A stretch of 13,441 nucleotides of DNA. Origin: UBA1038 sp964481445 (GTDB taxonomy: Bacteria > Bacillota > Clostridia > Christensenellales > Aristaeellaceae). The notes under the pieces were generated by a model. It ran no database searches. It was not told where the DNA came from and was given only the letters and a program-made list of their open reading frames with translations. Within the stretch, counting starts at the first letter, position 1. Each line of letters opens with the position of its first letter. The stretch covers positions 1 to 13,441 of the forward strand of contig CAYZTQ010000056.1 in assembly GCA_964481445.1 (NCBI GenBank), given 5' to 3'. Both the position numbers and the translations under genes were made by a program. Positions 6,903-13,441 of the stretch are shown here, one piece after another.

Positions 6903-7744
6903 AGCAGGGCCTCCTTCTCCAGCAGCTTGCAGGCCTCCGCCTTCGCGTGGGCCTCAAACTCGCGGTACATGCCGCCGCGGGCGATGGCTTCGTCAAAGTC
7001 GACAAGGTGTCCGTCAAACTCCGGCCCGTCCACGCAGGCGAACTTCATCTGCCCGCCCACGCTCAGGCGGCAGCCGCCGCACATGCCGGTGCCGTCGACC
7101 ATGATGGCGTTCATGGAGACGGTGGTTTTTACTCCATACTTTTTTGTCAGCTCGCACACGGCCTTCATCATCGGCAGTGGGCCGATGGCCAGCACCTCGT
7201 CGTAGCGCTCGCCGGCCTCGAGCCGCTCTTCCAGCGCCCTTGTCACAAAGCCCTTTTCGCCCGCGCTGCCGTCATCGGTCAGCAGGCTCACCCGGTCGCA
7301 GACCGAGCGAAACTCCTCTTCCAAGAGCACCATGCCGGCGCTGCGGAAGCCGATGATGCCGTCCACATAGGCGCCCTCCCGCTTGAGCTGCCTTGCGGAG
7401 GGGTAGGCGATGGCGCAGCCGAGGCCCCCGCCCACCACGCACACGCGCGAAAGGCCGGAGAGCCTGCTCGGCTCGCCCAGCGGGCCCACGAAATCGCGGA
7501 TGCAGTCGCCTTCCTGCAATTGGTCCAGCTCCATCGTGCCCGCGCCCAGCACCTGATAGATGATGCTGACGCTGCCCTTTTCCGCGTCCCTGTCCATCAC
7601 GGTGAAGGGGATGCGCTTGGAGTTTTCGCCCGCCCTGAGGATGATGAACTGGCCCACCTGCGCCTTTCTGGCGACCAGCGGGGCCTCCACGTCAATGCGG
7701 ACGGAGGAGGGGTTCAGCCGGGTTTTGGAAAGAATGCGGTACAT
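6899..7744 (-). CDS. nfnA: NADH-dependent reduced ferredoxin:NADP+ oxidoreductase, small subunit NfnA (sulfide dehydrogenase/PyrK-like)
   Basis: 281-aa FAD/NAD-binding iron-sulfur subunit. Its N-terminal ferredoxin-reductase beta-barrel has the flavin motif RIPFTVMD (44-51). An NAD-binding Rossmann part carries GGGLGCAIAYP (105-115). A C-terminal [2Fe-2S] site reads D217-x4-C222-x2-C225-x11-C237, the Asp plus three Cys arrangement reported for NfnA of Thermotoga. Together with the next gene it would form the soluble cytoplasmic NfnAB complex, which in fermenting anaerobes makes NADPH for biosynthesis. It starts 5 nt after the capA-like stop, with AAAGGGG about 10 nt before the ATG, and overlaps nfnB by ATGA. 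The alternative name (sulfide dehydrogenase beta subunit, SudB) refers to the same family. Confidence 0.9.
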   Translation of the reverse strand: MYRILSKTRLNPSSVRIDVEAPLVARKAQVGQFIILRAGENSKRIPFTVMDRDAEKGSVSIIYQVLGAGTMELDQLQEGDCIRDFVGPLGEPSRLSGLSRVCVVGGGLGCAIAYPSARQLKREGAYVDGIIGFRSAGMVLLEEEFRSVCDRVSLLTDDGSAGEKGFVTRALEERLEAGERYDEVLAIGPLPMMKAVCELTKKYGVKTTVSMNAIMVDGTGMCGGCRLSVGGQMKFACVDGPEFDGHLVDFDEAIARGGMYREFEAHAKAEACKLLEKEALL

Positions 7745-7749
7745 TTTTC

Positions 7750-8850
7750 TTATTCCCCTTTCAGGCGCTCCCGGGCGGTCACGGGCGGCTGCAAGGCGCC
7801 CTTGCCCTCCACATAGGGGGCCAGCTTGAATTCGGTCATGGTGCCGACCAGCTCAATGATGGCCTGCGCCTCCTGGCCGCCGATCAGGATGGGCTGGAAG
7901 TTGTTATAGTCCGGCGTGCCCGAGGTATAGGCGGGCAGCAGGTTCAGCTGCTGCTCAAGGTAGCGGCCGTTTTTGTCAAAGCGGACGGCGGCCTGCACGA
8001 CCATCGTGCGCCGCTCGCGGATTTCGGTGTTGCCGCCGAAAGAGAAATTGCCCAGCGAATAGACGATGTTCGCCCCCTTATAGATCTCAAGGCCGTGCAG
8101 CACGTGCGGGTGGTGGCCGACCACCAGATCGGCGCCATGGTCGACCAGCCACCGCGCGTAGCGCTCGATGCTTCTGTTCTGGCGCGGGCCGTATTCCTGC
8201 CCGCCGTGCATCACGCCCACGATGAAGGCGCAGCCGTCTTCCTTCAGCTGCTCGATGCTTTTCGCAAGGCGCTCGGGATGACGGCCGAAGTAGGTGATGT
8301 AGGCCCCCGTAAAGCCGATCTTGACGCCGTTTTTTTCAAAGATGCTGGTTTTGATGCCCTCGTCACTGGTCGCGAACCATGAAAGCCCGGCCTCGTCCAG
8401 CGCCTTTGTGGTGCTGCGGTAGCCCTGATAACCGTAATCATAGGTATGGTTGTTGCCAAGGAAGCTCAGCTCGACGCTGCCCTGCTTTAAGATGTTCACA
8501 TAGTCGGTCGGCCCGCGGAAGTTGTACATCTTTTTGACTTTGTTAAACGAGCTGTTGTAGAATACGCCTTCCAGATTGATGACCGTCACATCATCGTTTG
8601 CAAACAGGCTCTGCACCCTGGCGAAGGGGTAGGCGTAGCCTTCCTTTGCGATATAGGCCTGAAAGGCGTAGGGCTTATCCTTCAGCCTGTCCTCACCCCC
8701 CAGCGTGCTGTCGCCGGTAAAGGTCAGCAAAAATTCGGTGGTATCGCCCGTTTGGAAAGCCTCGGCAAAACAGGGGACGCCGCCCAAAACGGCTGCCAGA
8801 CACAGCCCGGCAATCAGGGCGGCTATCCCCTTTTTCATCGTTAAAATCAT
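7750..8850 (-). CDS. CapA-family (poly-gamma-glutamate capsule/YwtB-like) secreted metallophosphatase-fold protein
   Basis: About 366 aa with an N-terminal signal sequence (MKKGIAALIAGLCLAAVLGG, ending near CFAEA), so exported and possibly anchored by the uncleaved helix. The calcineurin-like CapA fold is seen in TFTGDSTLGG (D47), INLEG (92-94), FLGNNHTYDYG (N133, N134, H135), VMHGGQEY (H215), VGHHPHVLHG (H246, H247, H249) and YSLGNFSFGG. I chose the ATG at 8850-8848 because GAGGA sits 5 nt before it. A GTG at 8862-8860 in the same frame would add four residues, but it lies inside that ribosome site. First gene of the capA-nfnA-nfnB-pcp operon. CapA homologues occur far from capsule loci, so a capsule role should not be assumed. 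Confidence 0.9.
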   Translation of the reverse strand: MILTMKKGIAALIAGLCLAAVLGGVPCFAEAFQTGDTTEFLLTFTGDSTLGGEDRLKDKPYAFQAYIAKEGYAYPFARVQSLFANDDVTVINLEGVFYNSSFNKVKKMYNFRGPTDYVNILKQGSVELSFLGNNHTYDYGYQGYRSTTKALDEAGLSWFATSDEGIKTSIFEKNGVKIGFTGAYITYFGRHPERLAKSIEQLKEDGCAFIVGVMHGGQEYGPRQNRSIERYARWLVDHGADLVVGHHPHVLHGLEIYKGANIVYSLGNFSFGGNTEIRERRTMVVQAAVRFDKNGRYLEQQLNLLPAYTSGTPDYNNFQPILIGGQEAQAIIELVGTMTEFKLAPYVEGKGALQPPVTARERLKGE

Positions 8851-8880
8851 CTGTTTCCTCACACTTTTTGATGATGATTC

Positions 8881-8909
8881 ATCCTATCAACTCACCCCCA
8901 CCTTGTCAA
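8881..8909 (-). promoter_or_regulatory. Predicted promoter of the capA-nfnA-nfnB-pcp operon
   Basis: On the minus strand, a perfect TTGACA -35 (8909-8904), a 17-nt spacer and a TGA-TAGGAT extended -10 (hexamer 8886-8881) predict a start near 8874, 24 nt before the chosen ATG. A small inverted repeat CCTTG-TCAAT-CAAGG (8901-8915) covers the -35 and could be an operator. Confidence 0.7.
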
Positions 8910-8960
8910 TCAAGGCGGCACGAAACGGGGGCATGATATAGAAGGAACAGGCGCGTTTGC

Positions 8961-8990
8961 TTGACAGAAAGCGCATACAGGTGGTATAAA
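8961..8990 (+). promoter_or_regulatory. Predicted promoter of the ABC exporter operon
   Basis: TTGACA (8961-8966), an 18-nt spacer and TATAAA (8985-8990) form a near-consensus vegetative promoter with a start near 8997. It diverges from the capA operon promoter, with about 50 nt between the two -35 boxes. Confidence 0.75.
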
Positions 8991-8997
8991 AATGCAG

Positions 8998-9034
8998 ACG
9001 CAGGCAGGCGATGTTCTGCCTGCGTTTCCGTTTT
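8998..9034 (+). terminator. Terminator-like hairpin at the 5' end of the exporter mRNA (possible attenuator)
   Basis: ACGCAGGCAG (8998-9007) pairs perfectly with CTGCCTGCGT (9016-9025) around an 8-nt loop, followed by TTCCGTTTT. The hairpin starts at about +1 to +2 of the predicted transcript and stands 60 nt before the exporter ATG. As a terminator it would yield an RNA of roughly 37 nt unless bypassed. Alternatively it is a 5' stabilising stem. It has no upstream gene on the plus strand to terminate, which favours a regulatory role. Confidence 0.6.
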
Positions 9035-9094
9035 CAGGGCGCGGGGAAGAAGGCGAAAACAGCTCCGCGCGCCGCCGCTTTTGAGGAAGAATGC

Positions 9095-10846
9095 ATGATG
9101 AAGACGCTTTTGAAAAGTTTAAGAGAATACAGACGCCCCACGCTCATCACCCCGGTGCTGGTGGGGGTGGAGGCGCTGCTGGAGATCCTGATGCCCACGC
9201 TGATGGCCCTGCTGATCGACAAGGGCATCTACGCGCGGGATATGGGCTATGTGCTGCGCATGGGCGGGCTGCTGGTGCTGGTGTCGCTGGTATCGCTGAC
9301 GGCGGCATTTTTCGCCGGGCGCACGGCCGCCACGGCCTCGGCCGGTTTTGCCAAAAACCTCAGGCACGATATGTTCGCCCGGGTGCAGGAATTCTCCTTT
9401 TCCAATATCGACAGGTTCTCGACCGCCAGCATCATCACCCGCCTGACCACCGATGTCAGCAACGTGCAGAACGCCTTTCAGATGATGATCCGCATGGCGG
9501 TGCGCGCGCCGATGATGATGGCGTTCGCCCTTATTTTCTCCTTCCGCATCAGCGCCCGCCTGTCGATGATTTTTCTGGCCGTCATGCCCTTTCTGGGCGC
9601 GGGGCTTTATTTCATCATCCACCATGTGCACCCCATCTTTGTCCGGGTGTTCAAGCGCTACGACGGCCTGAACAACGTGGTGCAGGAGAACCTGCACGGC
9701 ATCCGCGTGGTCAAATCCTTCACCAGAGAAGAGCACGAAAAGCAGAAGTTCGGCGCCATCTCCGGGGAGATTTACGACGATTTCGTGCGTACCGGCAAGC
9801 GCCTGGCCCTCAACGGCCCGCTGATGCAGTTTTCGCTGTACCTCAGCATGATTCTGCTGGTATTCTTCGGCGCGAAAGAGATTGTGGCTTCCGGCAACGT
9901 GCCCGGGCTGGGGCTCACCACGGGCAGCCTCGCCTCGCTGATCAGCTATGCCATGCAGATTCTGATGAGCCTGATGATGCTCTCCATGGTCTTTGTGATG
10001 ATTATCATTTCGAGGGCCTCGGTGCAGCGCATTTCCGAGCTGCTGAAGGAAGAAAGCGACCTTCAAAACGGCCCCTCGCCGATCGGCGAAGTGAAGGACG
10101 GCAGCATCCGGTTTCAGCATGTCACCTTCTACTATGACCGCTCGGCCGACCGCCCGGTGCTGGATGACATCAATATCGATATCGCTTCCGGCCAGACCGT
10201 AGGCATCCTCGGCGGCACCGGCTCCTCTAAGTCGAGCCTTGTGCAGCTGATCCCGCGGCTTTACGATGTGACGCAGGGCAGCGTGCAGGTCGGCGGGCAG
10301 GATGTGAGGGCCTACGACCTTGAAGCCCTGCGCGATCAGGTGGCCATGGTGCTGCAGAAGAACCTGCTGTTCTCGGGCACCATCAAGGAGAATCTGCGCT
10401 GGGGCAACGAGGAGGCCACCGATGAAGAGATGATGGAGGCCTGCCGCCTGGCGCAGGCGCACGACTTCATCATGGCCTTCCCCGAGGGCTACGATACGCA
10501 CATCGAGCAGGGCGGCGCCAACGTGTCGGGCGGTCAGCGCCAGAGGCTGTGCATCGCAAGGGCGCTCTTGAAAAAGCCGAAGATACTGATCCTCGATGAC
10601 TCGACCAGCGCCGTGGATACCAGAACCGACCGCGCCATCCGCAAGGCGCTGAAAGAGACCATTCCCGGCACCACCAAAATCATCATCGCTCAGCGCGTGG
10701 CCTCGGTGCAGGAGGCCGACCAGATTTTGGTGATGGATGAGGGCCGCCTTGTCGCCGCGGGCAGCCACGGGGAGCTGCTGAAGGAAAGCCCCATTTACCG
10801 GGAAGTATACGAATCGCAGACGCAAGGAGCGGTATTGCATGGATAA
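9095..10846 (+). CDS. ABC exporter half-transporter with degenerate ATPase site (LmrC/BmrC-like)
   Basis: 583-aa type IV ABC exporter half, with six membrane helices (about residues 17-300) and then an ATPase domain (about 335-583). Walker A is GGTGSSKS (373-380, with S in place of the usual G before K). The Q-loop is LQKNLLFSGT, and the signature VSGGQ (477-481) is intact. The residue after Walker B is D502 instead of the catalytic Glu, and the switch residue is Q533 instead of His (IAQR). These are hallmarks of the degenerate partner in heterodimeric exporters such as TM287/288, BmrCD and LmrCD, which pump drugs or lipids out. The start at 9095 follows GAGGA by 7 nt. An in-frame ATG at 9011 would add 28 residues but begins in a hairpin loop with only a weak ribosome site. 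Overlaps the partner gene by 8 nt. Confidence 0.93.
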   Translation: MMKTLLKSLREYRRPTLITPVLVGVEALLEILMPTLMALLIDKGIYARDMGYVLRMGGLLVLVSLVSLTAAFFAGRTAATASAGFAKNLRHDMFARVQEFSFSNIDRFSTASIITRLTTDVSNVQNAFQMMIRMAVRAPMMMAFALIFSFRISARLSMIFLAVMPFLGAGLYFIIHHVHPIFVRVFKRYDGLNNVVQENLHGIRVVKSFTREEHEKQKFGAISGEIYDDFVRTGKRLALNGPLMQFSLYLSMILLVFFGAKEIVASGNVPGLGLTTGSLASLISYAMQILMSLMMLSMVFVMIIISRASVQRISELLKEESDLQNGPSPIGEVKDGSIRFQHVTFYYDRSADRPVLDDINIDIASGQTVGILGGTGSSKSSLVQLIPRLYDVTQGSVQVGGQDVRAYDLEALRDQVAMVLQKNLLFSGTIKENLRWGNEEATDEEMMEACRLAQAHDFIMAFPEGYDTHIEQGGANVSGGQRQRLCIARALLKKPKILILDDSTSAVDTRTDRAIRKALKETIPGTTKIIIAQRVASVQEADQILVMDEGRLVAAGSHGELLKESPIYREVYESQTQGAVLHG

Positions 10847-12764
10847 GAACAAAAGGCCCGGCCCGCAGGGGCGTGGGGCGGAACATATGCGCATCGCGCC
10901 CGGCACGGTGAAAAGGCTGCTGGCTCAGATGGCCGTGTTCAAGGGCAGGCTGATCATCGTGATCCTCTGCCTGATCATCGGCTCCGCCATCGGCGCTTCC
11001 ACAGCGCTGTTTCTGCGGCTGATCATTGACGACTATATCCTGAAGGCGGTGGCGGAGGGGCGCGGCCTGGCCCCCGGCTTTTTCGGCGTCATCACGCTGA
11101 TGGCCGCTGTCTATCTGACGGGCATCACTTCCAGCTGGCTCTCCGCCCGGCTGATGGTCAAGGTGGAGCAGGGCACGCTGCGCAACATCCGCGAAAAGCT
11201 CTTCGCCCACATGCAGACCCTGCCGGTCTCCTATTTTGACAGCCACGCAGTCGGCGATTTGATGAGCCGCTTTACCAACGATACCGATACGCTCAGGCAG
11301 GCCATATCGCAGAGCATCCCGCAGATGTTCGGCTCGCTGATCACGACGCTTTCGGCCTTCGTCTCCATGCTGTTTTTAAGCGTGGGGCTCACGGCCTTCG
11401 TGGTGGCCTTCTCTGCCATCCTCTACCTGACGCTCAAGGTGATCGTCAGCCGCAGCAGCCGTTACTTTATCAAGCAGCAGGCCGCGCTGGGCAGCCTGAA
11501 CGGCTACGTGGAAGAGATGGTCAACGGCCAGAAGGTGGTCAAGGTCTTTACGCGGGAAGAAAAGAGCAGGCAGGAATTTGACCGGCGCAACGAAGCGCTG
11601 TGCGACGCGGCCACACAGGCTGCGAAGTTCGGCAACGTGACCATGCCCGTGGTCAACAACTTCGGCTACCTGCTCTATGTGATGATTGCGCTGGTCGGCG
11701 GCGCGGCGGGCATCGCGGGCCTGCCCAACCTGCGCTTAAACGGCATCGACACGCTGACCATCGGCACCATCGTCTCCTTCCTCACGCTGGCGCGGGGCTT
11801 TATCAACCCCATCGGCCAGATCAGCATGCAGTTCAACATGATCACCATGGCGCTGGCCGGCGCCTCGCGCATCTTCGCCATGATGGATGAAAAGGGCGAG
11901 GAGGATCACGGCTTGGTCACGCTTGTCAACGCGAAAGAAGAAAACGGCGTGCTGAAGGAGTGCTCGGCATCGACCGGCCTGTGGGCCTGGAAGCAGCCGC
12001 AGGCGGATGGCAGCGTCAGCTATACGCGCCTGGCGGGCGACATCACCCTCAACCAGGTCGATTTTGAGTATGTCAAGGGCAAGCCGGTGCTGCACGACAT
12101 CACGCTCTACGCAAGGCCCGGGCAGAAGGTGGCCTTTGTCGGCGCGACGGGCGCGGGCAAAACCACCATCACCAACCTGATCAACCGCTTTTACGACATC
12201 GCCGACGGCAAGATCCGCTACGACGGCATCAACATCAACAAGATCAGAAAGGCCGATCTGCGCAGGTCGCTGGGCGTGGTGCTGCAGGATGTCAACCTGT
12301 TCACCGGCACGGTGATGGATAACATCCGCTACGGCAAGCTGGACGCGACGGACGAGGAGTGCGTCGAGGCCGCGAAGCTGGCCAATGCCGACGGCTTCAT
12401 CCGCATGCTGCCCCATGGCTACCAGACGGTGCTGGAGGGGGATGGCAGCGGCCTCTCGCAGGGCCAGCGCCAGCTGATTTCCATCAGCCGCGCCGCGGTG
12501 GCCAACCCGCCTGTGATGATCCTTGACGAGGCCACCTCCTCCATCGATACCCGCACCGAGGCCATTGTGCAGGAGGGCATGGACGCGCTGATGAAGGGGC
12601 GCACCGTGTTCGTGATCGCCCACCGCCTTTCCACCGTGCGCAACGCCGATGTGATCATGGTGCTGGAAAACGGCCGCATCATCGAGCGCGGCAGCCACGA
12701 GCAGCTGATCGCGCAAAAGGGAAAGTATTACCAGCTGTACACCGGCGTGTTCGAGCTGGAATAG
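10839..12764 (+). CDS. ABC exporter half-transporter with catalytic ATPase site (LmrD/BmrD-like)
   Basis: 641-aa partner of the preceding exporter half. Six membrane helices fill about residues 35-345. The ATPase domain has Walker A GATGAGKT (435-442), Q-loop VLQDVNLFTG, Walker B and catalytic Glu in MILDEATS (E564) and switch H595 (IAHR). Its signature is LSQGQ (539-543), not LSGGQ. It thus supplies the working Walker motifs, while the first gene supplies the working signature, giving one consensus and one degenerate site. It is about 50 aa longer than typical because of a linker at about 351-398 (VTLVNAKEENG, then LWAWKQPQADGS) between membrane and ATPase domains, a feature I recall in clostridial members. 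AAGGAG lies 9 nt before the ATG; the start is inside the upstream gene. The substrate is unknown. Confidence 0.93.
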   Translation: MDKNKRPGPQGRGAEHMRIAPGTVKRLLAQMAVFKGRLIIVILCLIIGSAIGASTALFLRLIIDDYILKAVAEGRGLAPGFFGVITLMAAVYLTGITSSWLSARLMVKVEQGTLRNIREKLFAHMQTLPVSYFDSHAVGDLMSRFTNDTDTLRQAISQSIPQMFGSLITTLSAFVSMLFLSVGLTAFVVAFSAILYLTLKVIVSRSSRYFIKQQAALGSLNGYVEEMVNGQKVVKVFTREEKSRQEFDRRNEALCDAATQAAKFGNVTMPVVNNFGYLLYVMIALVGGAAGIAGLPNLRLNGIDTLTIGTIVSFLTLARGFINPIGQISMQFNMITMALAGASRIFAMMDEKGEEDHGLVTLVNAKEENGVLKECSASTGLWAWKQPQADGSVSYTRLAGDITLNQVDFEYVKGKPVLHDITLYARPGQKVAFVGATGAGKTTITNLINRFYDIADGKIRYDGININKIRKADLRRSLGVVLQDVNLFTGTVMDNIRYGKLDATDEECVEAAKLANADGFIRMLPHGYQTVLEGDGSGLSQGQRQLISISRAAVANPPVMILDEATSSIDTRTEAIVQEGMDALMKGRTVFVIAHRLSTVRNADVIMVLENGRIIERGSHEQLIAQKGKYYQLYTGVFELE

Positions 12765-12786
12765 AGAAACGGTTTACGATGTATAG

Positions 12787-12825
12787 CGGCGGGAGAGGGC
12801 GAAAAAGCCTTTTCCCGCCGTTTTT
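12787..12825 (+). terminator. Intrinsic terminator after the exporter operon
   Basis: CGGCGGGA (12787-12794) pairs with TCCCGCCG (12813-12820). The interior can extend the stem through AGGGC and GCCTT, and TTTTT follows. It lies 22 nt after the exporter stop. Confidence 0.92.
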
Positions 12826-12872
12826 GGCGTACCGGTGTTGCTGCTATCGTTCCGAATATGCCCCAGATATTC

Positions 12873-12902
12873 TTGTTTTCCCTCGCGTGTTTTTGATATC
12901 AT
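12873..12902 (+). promoter_or_regulatory. Predicted promoter of the YbjN-like gene
   Basis: TTGTTT (12873-12878), an 18-nt spacer and an extended -10 TGA-TATCAT (hexamer 12897-12902) lie just after the exporter terminator. The predicted start is near 12909, with AAGGAGG (12932-12938) in the leader. Confidence 0.5.
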
Positions 12903-12947
12903 GCAGCTCATAGGAGGCTATCAATAGATTGAAGGAGGATTACCTGC

Positions 12948-13441
12948 ATGAAAAAACTCTTCTGTCTTCTGCTGGCGCTGGGCCTGTTGATGGGCGCGCT
13001 GTCCGCATTTGCCGGGGAAGGAGCGATCACACAGAAGCTGATCGAACAGACCGCCGCCTTTCTGGACGAGCAGGGAATCAAATACAGCTTTGACAGCCAG
13101 TACAATACCTATGAGTTTGATTTCGCGCTTGATTCGAAGCTTTCCAAGGTGAATGTAGCTATCTGGCTGTACGACGACATGGTGTATGTGGACGCCGATT
13201 CTCCCCTCAGGGTCGAGCCCGAATACCGCGACGCTGTCGCGAAGTTCATCACGCTTCTCAACCGCGATACCTTCTACTGCTATTTCCTGCTGGATTATGA
13301 AAGCGGCCTTTTGACCTGCCGCAGCGCCCAGCTGATCCGCGATCAGCTGCCCGGCAAGGGGGAAATGGAAGATTTGCTTTACTCCCCCCTCGAATTCATG
13401 GAAGGCTACGGCGACGCGCTGCTCAAAATCAGCACGCAGGG
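12948..13441 (+). CDS. Secreted YbjN-like protein, 3' end outside the window
   Basis: Open from the ATG at 12948 to the window end (164 complete codons, no stop). Residues 1-22 form a signal peptide (MKKLFCLLLALGLL, cleavage after AFA). The mature part starts with a helix (ITQKLIEQTAAFLDEQGIK), then alternating strands (YNTYEFDFALD, VNVAIWLYDDMVYVDADS), a helix (RDAVAKFITLLNR) and strands (FYCYFLLDYESGLLTCRS), and ends with a helix near MEDLLYSPLEFMEGYGDALL. This order resembles the YbjN / type III chaperone-like fold, whose members are poorly understood. The assignment is by fold pattern from memory and is tentative. AAGGAGG stands 9 nt before the ATG, and the gene has its own promoter after a terminator, so it is separate from the exporter operon. 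Confidence 0.7.
   Translation, partial: MKKLFCLLLALGLLMGALSAFAGEGAITQKLIEQTAAFLDEQGIKYSFDSQYNTYEFDFALDSKLSKVNVAIWLYDDMVYVDADSPLRVEPEYRDAVAKFITLLNRDTFYCYFLLDYESGLLTCRSAQLIRDQLPGKGEMEDLLYSPLEFMEGYGDALLKISTQ

Noticed and set aside
5526..7205. Very long open frame (559 codons) on the plus strand opposite nfnB and nfnA
   Set aside because: It is a GC-rich antisense shadow, Ala/His/Arg-rich with no family motif, while both genes on the minus strand have complete catalytic motifs.
8992..9084. 30-codon leader peptide starting at the ATG at 8992
   Set aside because: The predicted transcript starts at about 8997, after this ATG, and there is no ribosome site. It would also not explain attenuation by translation.
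9119..10906. Long minus-strand open frame opposite the first exporter gene
   Set aside because: Low-complexity shadow rich in His, Gln and Ala, against a clear ABC exporter on the plus strand.

Overview
The window looks like a draft contig from a GC-rich, anaerobic, Gram-positive-type (Clostridia-like, Bacillota) bacterium, probably a gut or fermentative species. The pointers are an electron-bifurcating NfnAB pair, a pyroglutamyl peptidase, a CapA-like secreted phosphatase-fold protein, a heterodimeric LmrCD/BmrCD-type ABC exporter, a secreted GH43 arabinosidase/xylosidase with a sugar-uptake permease, strong Shine-Dalgarno sites and GC-rich hairpin terminators. The taxonomic placement is inference. 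One 100-N scaffold gap (2564-2663) interrupts the GH43 gene.

Layout. (1) 10-3284, plus strand: the tail of a carbohydrate-use operon. It holds a MalG-type ABC permease, a multi-pass acyltransferase-3-like protein and a secreted GH43 glycosidase, packed with 1-nt spacing and a 4-nt overlap, and closed by an intrinsic terminator. (2) 3344-4899: a lower-GC island with a single gene, an AAA_14/DUF4143 ATPase. It is preceded by five near-identical 18-bp palindromes (consensus TGTCGACTATAATCGACA) repeated every 39-40 bp. The two copies nearest the gene overlap its predicted promoter. The island ends with its own terminator, which resembles the one just before it. (3) 4912-8850, minus strand: a four-gene operon read leftwards as capA-like, nfnA, nfnB, pcp, with 5-nt spacing and then two 4-nt overlaps, driven by a TTGACA/TAGGAT promoter. 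(4) 8961-12825, plus strand: a consensus promoter, followed at once by a 10-bp terminator-like hairpin at the predicted 5' end of the RNA, and then two overlapping half-transporter genes whose ATPase motifs are complementary-degenerate (one consensus and one degenerate ATP site). A strong terminator follows. (5) 12873 to the end: a promoter and the 5' part of a gene for a secreted YbjN-like protein, cut by the window edge.

How the genes work together. Region 1 would cut arabinan- or xylan-type oligosaccharides outside the cell and import the products. NfnAB in region 3 balances NADH, NADPH and reduced ferredoxin in a fermenter. The exporter in region 4 probably removes drugs or lipophilic compounds and may be controlled by its leader hairpin. 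The most unusual item is the palindrome array in front of the DUF4143 ATPase. It looks like a multi-site operator or iteron-like element, and I do not recognise it as a named system.
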